This document shows positions 1 to 6,157 of a stretch of DNA of 9,108 bases, piece after piece (positions within the stretch are counted from its first letter, which is position 1; every line of letters begins with the position of its first letter). Under the pieces are notes generated by a model. That model did no database searches, was not told where the DNA came from, and saw only the letters and a program-made list of their open reading frames with translations. The stretch is taken from positions 1-9,108 of the forward strand of contig JBJTBM010000032.1 in assembly GCA_046091365.1 (NCBI GenBank), read 5' to 3'. The translations under genes and the position numbers were made by a program. This DNA is from Casp-actino8 sp046091365 (GTDB lineage Bacteria; Actinomycetota; Acidimicrobiia; Acidimicrobiales; Ilumatobacteraceae).

Positions 1-188
1 TAACTCCCCGATGCCACGATGCGAACCACGGCACCCACCACGTCCTGCTTGTCGTTGACGGCCCCCGAGACGCTGGTCGCTTCGGTCGATGCCGGGGTCG
101 ACGTCGTGTCCGCCGATCCGCCGGAATCCCCACCGCACGACGATGCCGTCAGCAGTACCGCCCCCACCACGATCGCGATCCGTCTCAT
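1..188 (-). CDS. Secreted lipoprotein, N-terminal part (runs off left edge)
   Basis: The ATG at 188-186 is preceded by a strong ribosome site (GGGGAGGAC, a few bases upstream). The reading frame stays open for 62 codons to the window edge. The protein begins MRR, then a hydrophobic stretch (IAIVVGAVLLTA) and a lipobox-like ASSC with Cys at residue 18, followed by a Gly/Ser/Thr/Pro-rich linker. This is a type II (lipoprotein) signal peptide with a surface linker, so the mature protein should be anchored outside the membrane. The last visible residues (AVVRIVASGS, about 53-62) resemble the first strand of trypsin/HtrA-like serine protease domains, but that is only a weak hint because the catalytic part lies outside the window. 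It is divergent from the TetR-type gene with an 82-bp gap, so the regulator may control it. That it is a lipoprotein is fairly sure; its function is unknown. Confidence 0.75.
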   Translation of the reverse strand, partial: MRRIAIVVGAVLLTASSCGGDSGGSADTTSTPASTEATSVSGAVNDKQDVVGAVVRIVASGS

Positions 189-270
189 GTGTCCTCCCCG
201 GGTAAATATCGACCTTGACAAATCATATCGTAAAATGTGACGTCACTCGGTCGCGAACTAGCCTTCGCAC
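189..270. promoter_or_regulatory. Divergent, AT-rich promoter region between lipoprotein and TetR-type genes
   Basis: Positions 203-237 are strikingly A/T-rich compared with the surrounding genes, as expected for a promoter. On the plus strand there is a good -10-like TAAAAT at 231-236, but no -35 at a normal distance: the TTGACA at 215-220 is only 10 bp away. On the minus strand TATGAT (227-222) and TACGAT (232-227) are possible -10 boxes for the lipoprotein gene. The hexamer ATATCG occurs twice, at 206-211 and 225-230. The exact promoters cannot be fixed from sequence alone. Confidence 0.5.
237..246. promoter_or_regulatory. 10-bp perfect palindrome, candidate TetR-type operator
   Basis: GTGACGTCAC reads the same on both strands. 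It lies immediately downstream of the TAAAAT box and 25 bp before the regulator's ATG, close to where transcription would start. TetR-family proteins usually bind palindromes near their own promoter and often control a divergent neighbour, so autoregulation here is plausible. I did not find a second copy upstream of the transporter operon (7334-7465). Confidence 0.4.
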
Positions 271-1458
271 ATGCCCATCCGCTCCCGTGCCCGCTCGGCT
301 CAGGCGGTTCGACGCGACGACGAGATTCTCGATGCGGCCCTGGCTGAGGTGGTGGCGTCGGGAATCGACCCCCTCGGCATGCATCCCGTCGCCCGGCGGG
401 TGGGGGTGACCGCGGGGACGATCTATTCGCGCCACGAGACCCCCGAAGAGTTGGCGGTCGCGGTCTGGACCGAGAGATGTGCGACCGAGATGTCGGTCCT
501 GATCGACGACTGCCTCGCGGTGGCACTCGGCCGACGTGACGGGGTCGACCTCGTCGAACGAGCAGTAGGTGCGAGCCCCCGCGTGCGGGCCGGCCTCGAG
601 ATTCTGGCGGTGGCGCATCGGCGACCCGAGTTGGCCGAGATCGTGGTGCCACACGTCCTCGAGCGTCTCGACTGGACGAGCCGCTACGCCCGTGAGCGGG
701 CGCGGATCGCATTCCTGATCGGGATCGTTTGGGGCATCGTCCTGCATGACAACGTCTCCGAGGGCGACCCCGACGTTTGGCGGCTCGCCATGGCCTTGAT
801 CGTTCGATCACTCGGTGCCGACTACTCGCTCGCTGAAGGAGATTGGAATCCGGAGCCGGGTGAGAGCATCAACGCCCACACGGGTGACCCGTTGCGTGAC
901 GCCCTCGTCGACAGTGCCGCGACCGTGATCGGTCAGGTGGGTCTGCATTCCACCACCGTGTCGCGCGTCGGTCGACGAGCCGGCCTCACCGCGGGTGCGG
1001 TGTACACCCAATACACGAGCAAGGACGCGCTGTTGATCGACGCGATTCGGGTGTTGCTCGACGAGGCGGTGAGTGACAACCGACCGCTCACCGACCGAAC
1101 CGTCGATCGTGTCGAGATGGGCAATGTCGCCGCACACCTGTTGACCCGTGGAGGAGGCGACAAGCGCCGACCGTGGTTGCGTTTCCGGCTCGAGGCGTAC
1201 GTCGCGGCGAGCCATCGACGCGATCTCGCGGTGGTGCTCGACGAACTGCACGTCGGTGGGCGCACGCGGTATCACGCCATGCTCGCCCCAGCCGGTGTCA
1301 CACCCGCCGTCGCCGACCTGGTGGCGTTGGTGGGTCAGGCCATCCCGTTGGGACTGGCGGTTCTCGACGCCTACGTCGACGGTCTCGACACCGTCGACTT
1401 CCGACACGTCACCATGCCGTTGCTCGGCTACGTGGCCGATGCCGCCGGCGCACCCTGA
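271..1458 (+). CDS. Tandem (double-headed) TetR-family transcriptional regulator
   Basis: A predicted DNA-binding regulator of 395 residues, about twice a usual TetR protein (about 190-220). Two TetR N-terminal domains are visible. The first covers about residues 15-66, with the recognition region GVTAGTIYSRHETPEEL. The second covers about 209-257, with GLTAGAVYTQYTSKDAL. The conserved AG-x-x-Y core recurs exactly 193 residues apart (Tyr52 and Tyr245). Each head is followed by about 140 residues of helical, ligand-domain-like sequence. The start is well fixed: an in-frame TAG sits at 259-261, just 9 bases before the ATG. No clear Shine-Dalgarno sequence precedes it. The gene is divergent from a lipoprotein gene and converges on the oxygenase gene with a single base between the two stop codons. 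Likely targets are its own divergent promoter and perhaps the transport/oxygenase operon; this is inference. The family assignment is confident; the ligand is unknown. Confidence 0.88.
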   Translation: MPIRSRARSAQAVRRDDEILDAALAEVVASGIDPLGMHPVARRVGVTAGTIYSRHETPEELAVAVWTERCATEMSVLIDDCLAVALGRRDGVDLVERAVGASPRVRAGLEILAVAHRRPELAEIVVPHVLERLDWTSRYARERARIAFLIGIVWGIVLHDNVSEGDPDVWRLAMALIVRSLGADYSLAEGDWNPEPGESINAHTGDPLRDALVDSAATVIGQVGLHSTTVSRVGRRAGLTAGAVYTQYTSKDALLIDAIRVLLDEAVSDNRPLTDRTVDRVEMGNVAAHLLTRGGGDKRRPWLRFRLEAYVAASHRRDLAVVLDELHVGGRTRYHAMLAPAGVTPAVADLVALVGQAIPLGLAVLDAYVDGLDTVDFRHVTMPLLGYVADAAGAP

Positions 1459-1459
1459 G

Positions 1460-2455
1460 TCAGGATTCCATCAACCGTTGCAGGACGCGCCGGAACTCGA
1501 CCGTGTGGCGGTCGCTGCGAACGTGAACTTGCCCACGATCGAGGGGCACGGTCTTGTCGCGTAGTCTCTCGATCACGCGCAGATCCTCGGCGAAGATCTT
1601 CATCTCGTAGTCGATGGCGGCCTGGTGGTCGGCGGGGGTATGCACGTCGTTGCGAATCATGACGATGTGCACGCGCGTGCGTTCGAGGGTCATGGGCTGG
1701 CACCACATGACGATGGCGTTGACCATGCCGGTCATCGGAATTTCGAGTCGCAAGTTCGCAGTGAAGGGAACGCGATAGTCGTACCGCATCAGGCGGTCCT
1801 GCAACAACGGATGCTCGCCGGTGGCCACCAACGGATCCTCGTGGTTCTCGATGACGTGCGGGTAGTGCACCACGAAGCCCCAGCCGTCGGGGATGCGTTC
1901 GGTTGAGTACTCCTTCACCAAGCGGTCCTTGTCGGAACCGAAGGTGCCGGCGTGAACGTAGGGAAAATGACTGAAATCGAGGAAGTTGTCGATGGCCTGT
2001 GCGGCCGCCGCTTCGATGTCGACCGGCGGCATCCAGACCTTGGTGAGCGTTTCGTCATCCCATTCCGGGATGTGCAGGACGTCGGCGACCGGTTGCTCGG
2101 GGGCGATCCACAACAACCCGTATCGCTCCTGGGTGAGCGGGGCGGTCAGACGCGCCGGCGGCAAGGTGGCGTCGGGCCCGAGGGCCGGCACGTGCGCGCA
2201 CGATCCCTCGGCGTCGAACTCCCAGCCGTGGTACGGGCAACGCAGGCAACCCTGCGTCACGAGACCATCGCTGAGTCGGGCGTTTCGGTGTGGGCACACA
2301 TCGAGGAACACCCGAAGTCGACCGTCGAGACGCGCGACGACATAGGCGTCACCGACCAATTCCACCCGTGTGGGTTCGCTTCCGAAAGATTCGACGCGCC
2401 CGACGGGGTGCCAGGCGCGTCGCAGTTGCGACGAGACGTTGGTGATCGACGTCAT
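1460..2455 (-). CDS. Rieske [2Fe-2S] non-haem iron oxygenase (NdmA/VanA/KshA-like size class)
   Basis: A cytoplasmic oxygenase terminal component of 331 residues. The N-terminal Rieske domain shows CPH at 54-56 and CPYH at 73-76, giving cluster ligands Cys54, His56, Cys73 and His76. The catalytic domain has the D-x2-H-x4-H motif: Asp160 (bridging), His163 and His168, within DNFLDFSHFPYVH. A likely third iron ligand is Asp291, in FAED near the C-terminus. The length fits the short monooxygenase class (vanillate or methylxanthine demethylases, KshA) rather than the roughly 450-residue naphthalene-dioxygenase alpha class. From memory, the FSHF and FAED segments resemble the caffeine N-demethylase NdmA, so N- or O-demethylation or ring hydroxylation is plausible; the substrate is not determinable here. 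The ATG overlaps the stop of the upstream permease gene (ATGA, 4 bp), so it is the last gene of the importer operon. The frame continues open upstream, but that part is antisense-like to the permease. No reductase gene is visible. Confidence 0.9.
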   Translation of the reverse strand: MTSITNVSSQLRRAWHPVGRVESFGSEPTRVELVGDAYVVARLDGRLRVFLDVCPHRNARLSDGLVTQGCLRCPYHGWEFDAEGSCAHVPALGPDATLPPARLTAPLTQERYGLLWIAPEQPVADVLHIPEWDDETLTKVWMPPVDIEAAAAQAIDNFLDFSHFPYVHAGTFGSDKDRLVKEYSTERIPDGWGFVVHYPHVIENHEDPLVATGEHPLLQDRLMRYDYRVPFTANLRLEIPMTGMVNAIVMWCQPMTLERTRVHIVMIRNDVHTPADHQAAIDYEMKIFAEDLRVIERLRDKTVPLDRGQVHVRSDRHTVEFRRVLQRLMES

Positions 2456-3411
2456 CTCTCTTCGCGCTCGTAAGGGATGCCCAACGCGGCCGGTGCCCCC
2501 AGACGTCGGTGGGCGAATCGGCTCGACACCAGAACGAGGACGACGATCGTCATGAAGAAAGGTAGGGCGTCGAGAATGTCGCCGCTGATGTCGACACCAC
2601 GTGCCTTTAAGGTGCTGCTCAACGACTGCAGGGCACCGAACAGGTACGCACCGAGCAGTGTGAGACTGGGACGCCAGAACCCGAAGATCACGAGTGCGAT
2701 GGCGATCCAGCCGGCGCCCTTGGTCATTCCGTCCACCCACGTGGGCACGATGGCCAAACTGTAGAAGACACCACCCACTCCGGCGAGCGCCCCGCCGAGG
2801 ATGGTGTGAATGTAGCGATAGCGGATGACGCTGATACCCATGGCGTCGGCGGTCTGTGGAGACTCGCCGACGGCGCGCAACTGCAGACCGACTCGGGTGC
2901 GGAAGAGGTAGATCGTGGCCAGAATCGCGAGCAACCACGAGACGTAGGTCAACGAGGTCTGACGGAACAGAACGGGACCGAGTACCGGCATGTCGGCGAG
3001 TCCGAGCACGTCGAGGTTGCGGATCGGGTGGGGCACCGGAGTCTTGGCCACCTTCCAGATGTTCGCGAAGTAACTGCTCAGACCGACGGTGCCCGCGAAG
3101 ATGGTGATGGCCAGGCCGGCCACGGTCTGGTTCGTCTTGAGCGTGACGCACAAGAAGGCGAGCAGGGTCGACACCAGTCCTCCGGCGAGGGCACCGACGA
3201 GGATCGACGCGGTGATCACGAACCACGGGCTGCCACCGATGTGCAGACAAGCCCAGGCCCCTGACACCCCGCCGATGAGCATCGTGCCCTCGACCCCGAG
3301 GTTGAGGACTCCGCTGCGTTCGGTGAGGATTCCGCCGAGGGCCGCGAAGAACAGTGGGGTTCCGTAGAAGATCGCCGAGGAGATGATGGTGACGAAGATG
3401 TTCGAGTTCAC
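2452..3411 (-). CDS. ABC importer permease 2 (nucleoside/simple-sugar type, NupQ/YufQ-like)
   Basis: An inner-membrane permease of 319 residues from a GTG start at 3411-3409 that overlaps the preceding permease's stop (GTGA, 4 bp). It belongs to the BPD_transp_2 group. The diagnostic GVLNLGVEGTMLIGG stretch lies at about residues 34-48, and there are about eight hydrophobic segments throughout. It is followed in the same manner (ATGA overlap) by the Rieske oxygenase gene. Paired with the longer permease at 3408-4511, it should form the heterodimeric channel of a BmpA-NupOPQ-type importer. In that family the substrates are mostly purine or pyrimidine nucleosides and related compounds. The frame is open upstream to 4200, but those residues are low-quality shadow sequence of the neighbouring gene, so the GTG is the sensible start. 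Confidence 0.9.
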   Translation of the reverse strand: MNSNIFVTIISSAIFYGTPLFFAALGGILTERSGVLNLGVEGTMLIGGVSGAWACLHIGGSPWFVITASILVGALAGGLVSTLLAFLCVTLKTNQTVAGLAITIFAGTVGLSSYFANIWKVAKTPVPHPIRNLDVLGLADMPVLGPVLFRQTSLTYVSWLLAILATIYLFRTRVGLQLRAVGESPQTADAMGISVIRYRYIHTILGGALAGVGGVFYSLAIVPTWVDGMTKGAGWIAIALVIFGFWRPSLTLLGAYLFGALQSLSSTLKARGVDISGDILDALPFFMTIVVLVLVSSRFAHRRLGAPAALGIPYEREER

Positions 3412-4511
3412 GGTTCCACCGTCACGATGCGTCGCGAATTGAACTTGATGCGGTACTTGATCAGGATCTCTCCGGCCACCGCCGTGAACAGGATCAGTCC
3501 TTGGAGCGTCCCCACCAGTCCACTCGGGAAGTCCGGACCTTGGAGCGAGTATCCCGCTTTGGTGAGTCCACCGATGAAGATGGCCACCGCAACCGTGGTG
3601 ATCGGGTTGCGACGGGCGAGTGCCGCGACGACGATGCCGGTGTAGCCGTACCCCGCCATCTGCACGCCCTTGGCATCGAGAAGGCCGCGGAAGTTGCCCA
3701 CGTCGGCGGCTCCACCGAGACCGGCCAGTGCCCCCGAGAGTGCGAGCACGATGACGATCGTCGATGACGTCCGGATTCCGGCGTATCTGGCCGCTTTTGG
3801 TGAATCGGCGATGACGCTCACCTCGAAACCGAAACGCGTGCGTTTGTACAGGAACCAAATGCTCACCCCGGCGAGAATCGCGATCAGAAACGCGATCGGT
3901 ACGGCGACCCCGAACACCGTGTAGGTGTTCCATACAGCACGATCGGCGATGTTCTTCCCTTTGGGAAACTGGGGAGAATCCGGGTTGCGCCAGAACGACT
4001 TGGAGTTGAAGATCAGGTAGTTCAACAGAATTCCGGCGAGATAATTCATCATCAGCGAAGTGATGATCTCGTTGGTGTCGAAACGCGCGCGCAAGATGCC
4101 GACGATGGCCGCGTACACCGATCCGAACAACATGCCGGCGAGGCACGAGAGCGCGATGGTGACACCGGTCGGTGTGCCGTCGAGGCTGATTCCCACCCAC
4201 GCCGCACCGACGGCCCCCATGTAGAACTGTCCCTCACCACCGATGTTGATGAGACCCATCCGGAAGGCCACGGCGGCACACAGTCCGGTGAACGCCAAGG
4301 GGGTGGCCATCTCGAGGGCACCCGAGAACGCGCGCTTTCCGGCGAATCCGCGTTCGAAAATGCGTTGATACACATCGAGCGGGTTCTTCCCGGTGATCCG
4401 CAGCACGACGGCACCGAGCAGCAAGGCGCCGACGAGAGAGATGAGCGGTACCGCCCAATTCAGCCACCTGGGTTGCTCGAGACGTCGTTCGAGACGCAGG
4501 GGCGATCTCAC
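3408..4511 (-). CDS. ABC importer permease 1 (nucleoside/simple-sugar type, NupP/YufP-like)
   Basis: An inner-membrane permease of 367 residues. A basic N-terminus (residues 1-15) is followed by a first membrane segment at about 20-37, a soluble stretch, and then the family hallmark GLINIGGEGQ at about 86-95. Further hydrophobic segments follow to the end. The hallmark and size match the larger permease of BMP-type importers. The GTG start (4511-4509) overlaps the ATPase stop by 4 bp (GTGA), and its own stop overlaps the next permease start in the same way. This indicates translational coupling and equal amounts of the two channel subunits. Function follows from family and context; substrate specificity cannot be read from the permease. 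Confidence 0.9.
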   Translation of the reverse strand: MRSPLRLERRLEQPRWLNWAVPLISLVGALLLGAVVLRITGKNPLDVYQRIFERGFAGKRAFSGALEMATPLAFTGLCAAVAFRMGLINIGGEGQFYMGAVGAAWVGISLDGTPTGVTIALSCLAGMLFGSVYAAIVGILRARFDTNEIITSLMMNYLAGILLNYLIFNSKSFWRNPDSPQFPKGKNIADRAVWNTYTVFGVAVPIAFLIAILAGVSIWFLYKRTRFGFEVSVIADSPKAARYAGIRTSSTIVIVLALSGALAGLGGAADVGNFRGLLDAKGVQMAGYGYTGIVVAALARRNPITTVAVAIFIGGLTKAGYSLQGPDFPSGLVGTLQGLILFTAVAGEILIKYRIKFNSRRIVTVEP

Positions 4512-6040
4512 GGCGTGGGCTCCTTCGTGTCACTACCACCCATGGTGAGACCGATTCGTTCGCGATCGGCACCGTCGGCTGGTACGTCGTCGACAATGCG
4601 ACCCTCGTACATGACGAGGATGCGATCGGCCAGCGACATGATCTCGTCGAGATCCTCGCTGATCAACAACACGCCCACTCCGTCGTTCGCGGCCGCGACC
4701 AACTTTTCGCGGACCACCTCGATGGCTCCGACGTCGAGTCCTCGCGTCGGCGAGGCGGCGATCAACACTTTGGGCAGAGCGGAGAACTCGCGCGCGAGAA
4801 GAACCTTCTGCACGTTTCCGCCCGACAACAGACGCACCGGTGTGGTGGTGGCGGGGGTCTTGACGTCGTAACGCTCGACGAGCGTCGAAGCCTGCTCGCG
4901 GATGGCCCGGCGCTTGAGCAACCGGAATCGCGAGATCTGGGCCGATCGGTAGTTCTTGAGGGCCAGGTTGTCCTCGACCGAATGGCCGGCGGCCAGACCG
5001 GTGTGCAGTCGGTCCTCGGGGACGTGCGCGATGCCGCGCGAAATCGCCGAACGGGCCTTACCGGACTTGACCTCGTCGGCCATGACGGCGATCTGCCCGC
5101 TCGTCGACGCCCGCATGCCCGAGATCACCTCGGCCAATTCGCGCTGACCGTTGCCCGCGACTCCGGCCACGCCGACGATTTCTCCGCGCCCGACGGTGAA
5201 CGACACGTCGTGCAATGAGCGACGGCCTCGATCGTCGCTCGCCGACACCCGGTCGACGCGCAGGATGGTGGTCGAGGTGTCGGCGGGATGGGCGCGCACG
5301 ACTCGCTCGAACTCGACCGAGCGCCCGACCATCATGCTGGCCAATCCTCTCGTCGACGTTTCACTGGTGTCGACGGTGCCCACGGTGCGACCACCACGAA
5401 GCACCGTCACCCGGTCGCTGACCGCCATCACCTCGCCGAGCTTGTGCGAGATGAAAATGACGGATCGACCCTCATCGGCCATCGCGCGCAACGTGGCGAA
5501 CAACGAACGCGCCTCGGCCGGGGTCAGAACGGCGGTCGGTTCGTCGAGGATCAAGACGCGGGCGCCGCGGTAGAGCACCTTCAGAATCTCGACCCGCTGT
5601 TGCTCGCCGACGCTCAATTGCCAGATGCGAGCCGAGGGGTCGACGGCGAGCCCGTATCGATCGGAGAGTTCCTTGACCCGAGCGGCGACCTGGGCCTCGT
5701 TCATGAACAGCGATCCACCGGACTCGCCCAACACCACGTTCTCGGCCACGGTGAACGTCGCGACGAGCCGGAAGTGCTGGTGAACCATGCCGATACCGGC
5801 CTCGAGTGCATCGCGTGGCGACGAGAAGACCCGCTGCTGACCGCTCACTTCGACGTGACCCTCGTCGGGTCGGTAGAGGCCGGTGAGGATGTTGGAGAGT
5901 GTGGACTTCCCGGCGCCGTTCTCGCCCAACAAAGCGTGCACCTCGCCAGCGCGAATTTCGAGGTTCACACCGTCGTTGGCCACCACTCCGGGGAAACGCT
6001 TCACGATCCCCGACATGCGCACGGCGATCTGCTCGGCCAC
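4508..6040 (-). CDS. ABC importer ATPase with two nucleotide-binding domains (NupO/YufO-like)
   Basis: A cytoplasmic energy-coupling subunit of 510 residues from the GTG at 6040-6038. The first nucleotide-binding domain is canonical: Walker A GENGAGKST (39-47), Q-loop Gln88 in MVHQHF, signature LSVGEQ (142-147) and Walker B VLILDE (162-167). The second has the degenerate P-loop AGVAGNGQRE (292-301, no Lys), signature LSGGN (405-409) and VLIAASPTRGLDVG (about 425-438) without the usual acidic Asp-Glu pair. That asymmetry is normal for sugar/nucleoside importer ATPases. I prefer the GTG start because GGGAGG lies 6 bases upstream of it. An ATG at 6073-6071, adding 11 residues, has no good ribosome site but lies just after a TAGGGT -10-like box (6083-6078), so a leaderless start is possible. 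Its stop overlaps the permease 1 start by 4 bp. Confidence 0.92.
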   Translation of the reverse strand: MAEQIAVRMSGIVKRFPGVVANDGVNLEIRAGEVHALLGENGAGKSTLSNILTGLYRPDEGHVEVSGQQRVFSSPRDALEAGIGMVHQHFRLVATFTVAENVVLGESGGSLFMNEAQVAARVKELSDRYGLAVDPSARIWQLSVGEQQRVEILKVLYRGARVLILDEPTAVLTPAEARSLFATLRAMADEGRSVIFISHKLGEVMAVSDRVTVLRGGRTVGTVDTSETSTRGLASMMVGRSVEFERVVRAHPADTSTTILRVDRVSASDDRGRRSLHDVSFTVGRGEIVGVAGVAGNGQRELAEVISGMRASTSGQIAVMADEVKSGKARSAISRGIAHVPEDRLHTGLAAGHSVEDNLALKNYRSAQISRFRLLKRRAIREQASTLVERYDVKTPATTTPVRLLSGGNVQKVLLAREFSALPKVLIAASPTRGLDVGAIEVVREKLVAAANDGVGVLLISEDLDEIMSLADRILVMYEGRIVDDVPADGADRERIGLTMGGSDTKEPTP

Positions 6041-6052
6041 TCTCACCCTCCC
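6041..6052 (-). promoter_or_regulatory. Strong ribosome binding site deciding the ATPase start
   Basis: Read on the minus strand this is GGGAGGGTGAGA directly followed by GTG. The GGAGG core is 6 bases from the GTG, close to ideal, and favours the start at 6040 over the ATG at 6073. Confidence 0.6.
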
Positions 6053-6104
6053 ATGACCGTGTGCGGTCGACATCCAAACCCTAGACGACCACTCCGGTAA
6101 CGAA

Positions 6105-6136
6105 GAAGGGGGCGGGCCGAGTGGCCCGCCCCCTTC
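6105..6136 (-). terminator. Strong hairpin between binding-protein and ATPase genes (attenuator or 3'-end stabiliser)
   Basis: There is a perfect 14-bp inverted repeat: arms 6105-6118 (GAAGGGGGCGGGCC) and 6123-6136, with a 4-base loop. Transcribed leftward it begins 21 bases after the binding-protein stop and is followed by TTCGTTACC, only a weak U-tract. Such elements after the first gene of binding-protein importer operons commonly let most transcripts stop or be protected there, giving excess binding protein over membrane subunits. That role is inference. The structure itself is unambiguous. Confidence 0.75.
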
Positions 6137-6157
6137 GGGAATCCGAAACGAATCCGG

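Noticed and set aside
215..236. TTGACA plus TAAAAT as a textbook sigma-70 promoter for the TetR-type gene
   Set aside because: The spacer is only 10 bp, far from the required 16-18. The TAAAAT may still be a -10 box, but not with this -35.
185..811. Leftward 208-residue open frame opposite the start of the TetR-type gene
   Set aside because: Its composition is dominated by Arg, Pro and Ser with no domain pattern, and it lies antisense to a clear regulator gene. It is a high-GC shadow frame.
2456..3250. Upstream in-frame extension of the Rieske oxygenase gene to 3250
   Set aside because: The added residues are Arg/His-rich, shadow-like and antisense in character to the permease frame. The ATG at 2455 has the 4-bp overlap typical of coupled genes, and the Rieske fold starts just after it.
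5015..5148. Degenerate P-loop in the second ATPase domain as gene decay
   Set aside because: Loss of the Lys and of the acidic Walker B pair in the second domain is the normal state in sugar/nucleoside importer ATPases with two fused domains.
5288..6100. Rightward 270-residue open frame opposite the ATPase gene
   Set aside because: It is antisense to a gene with complete Walker and signature motifs, is rich in His, Arg and Gly, and has no recognisable domain.
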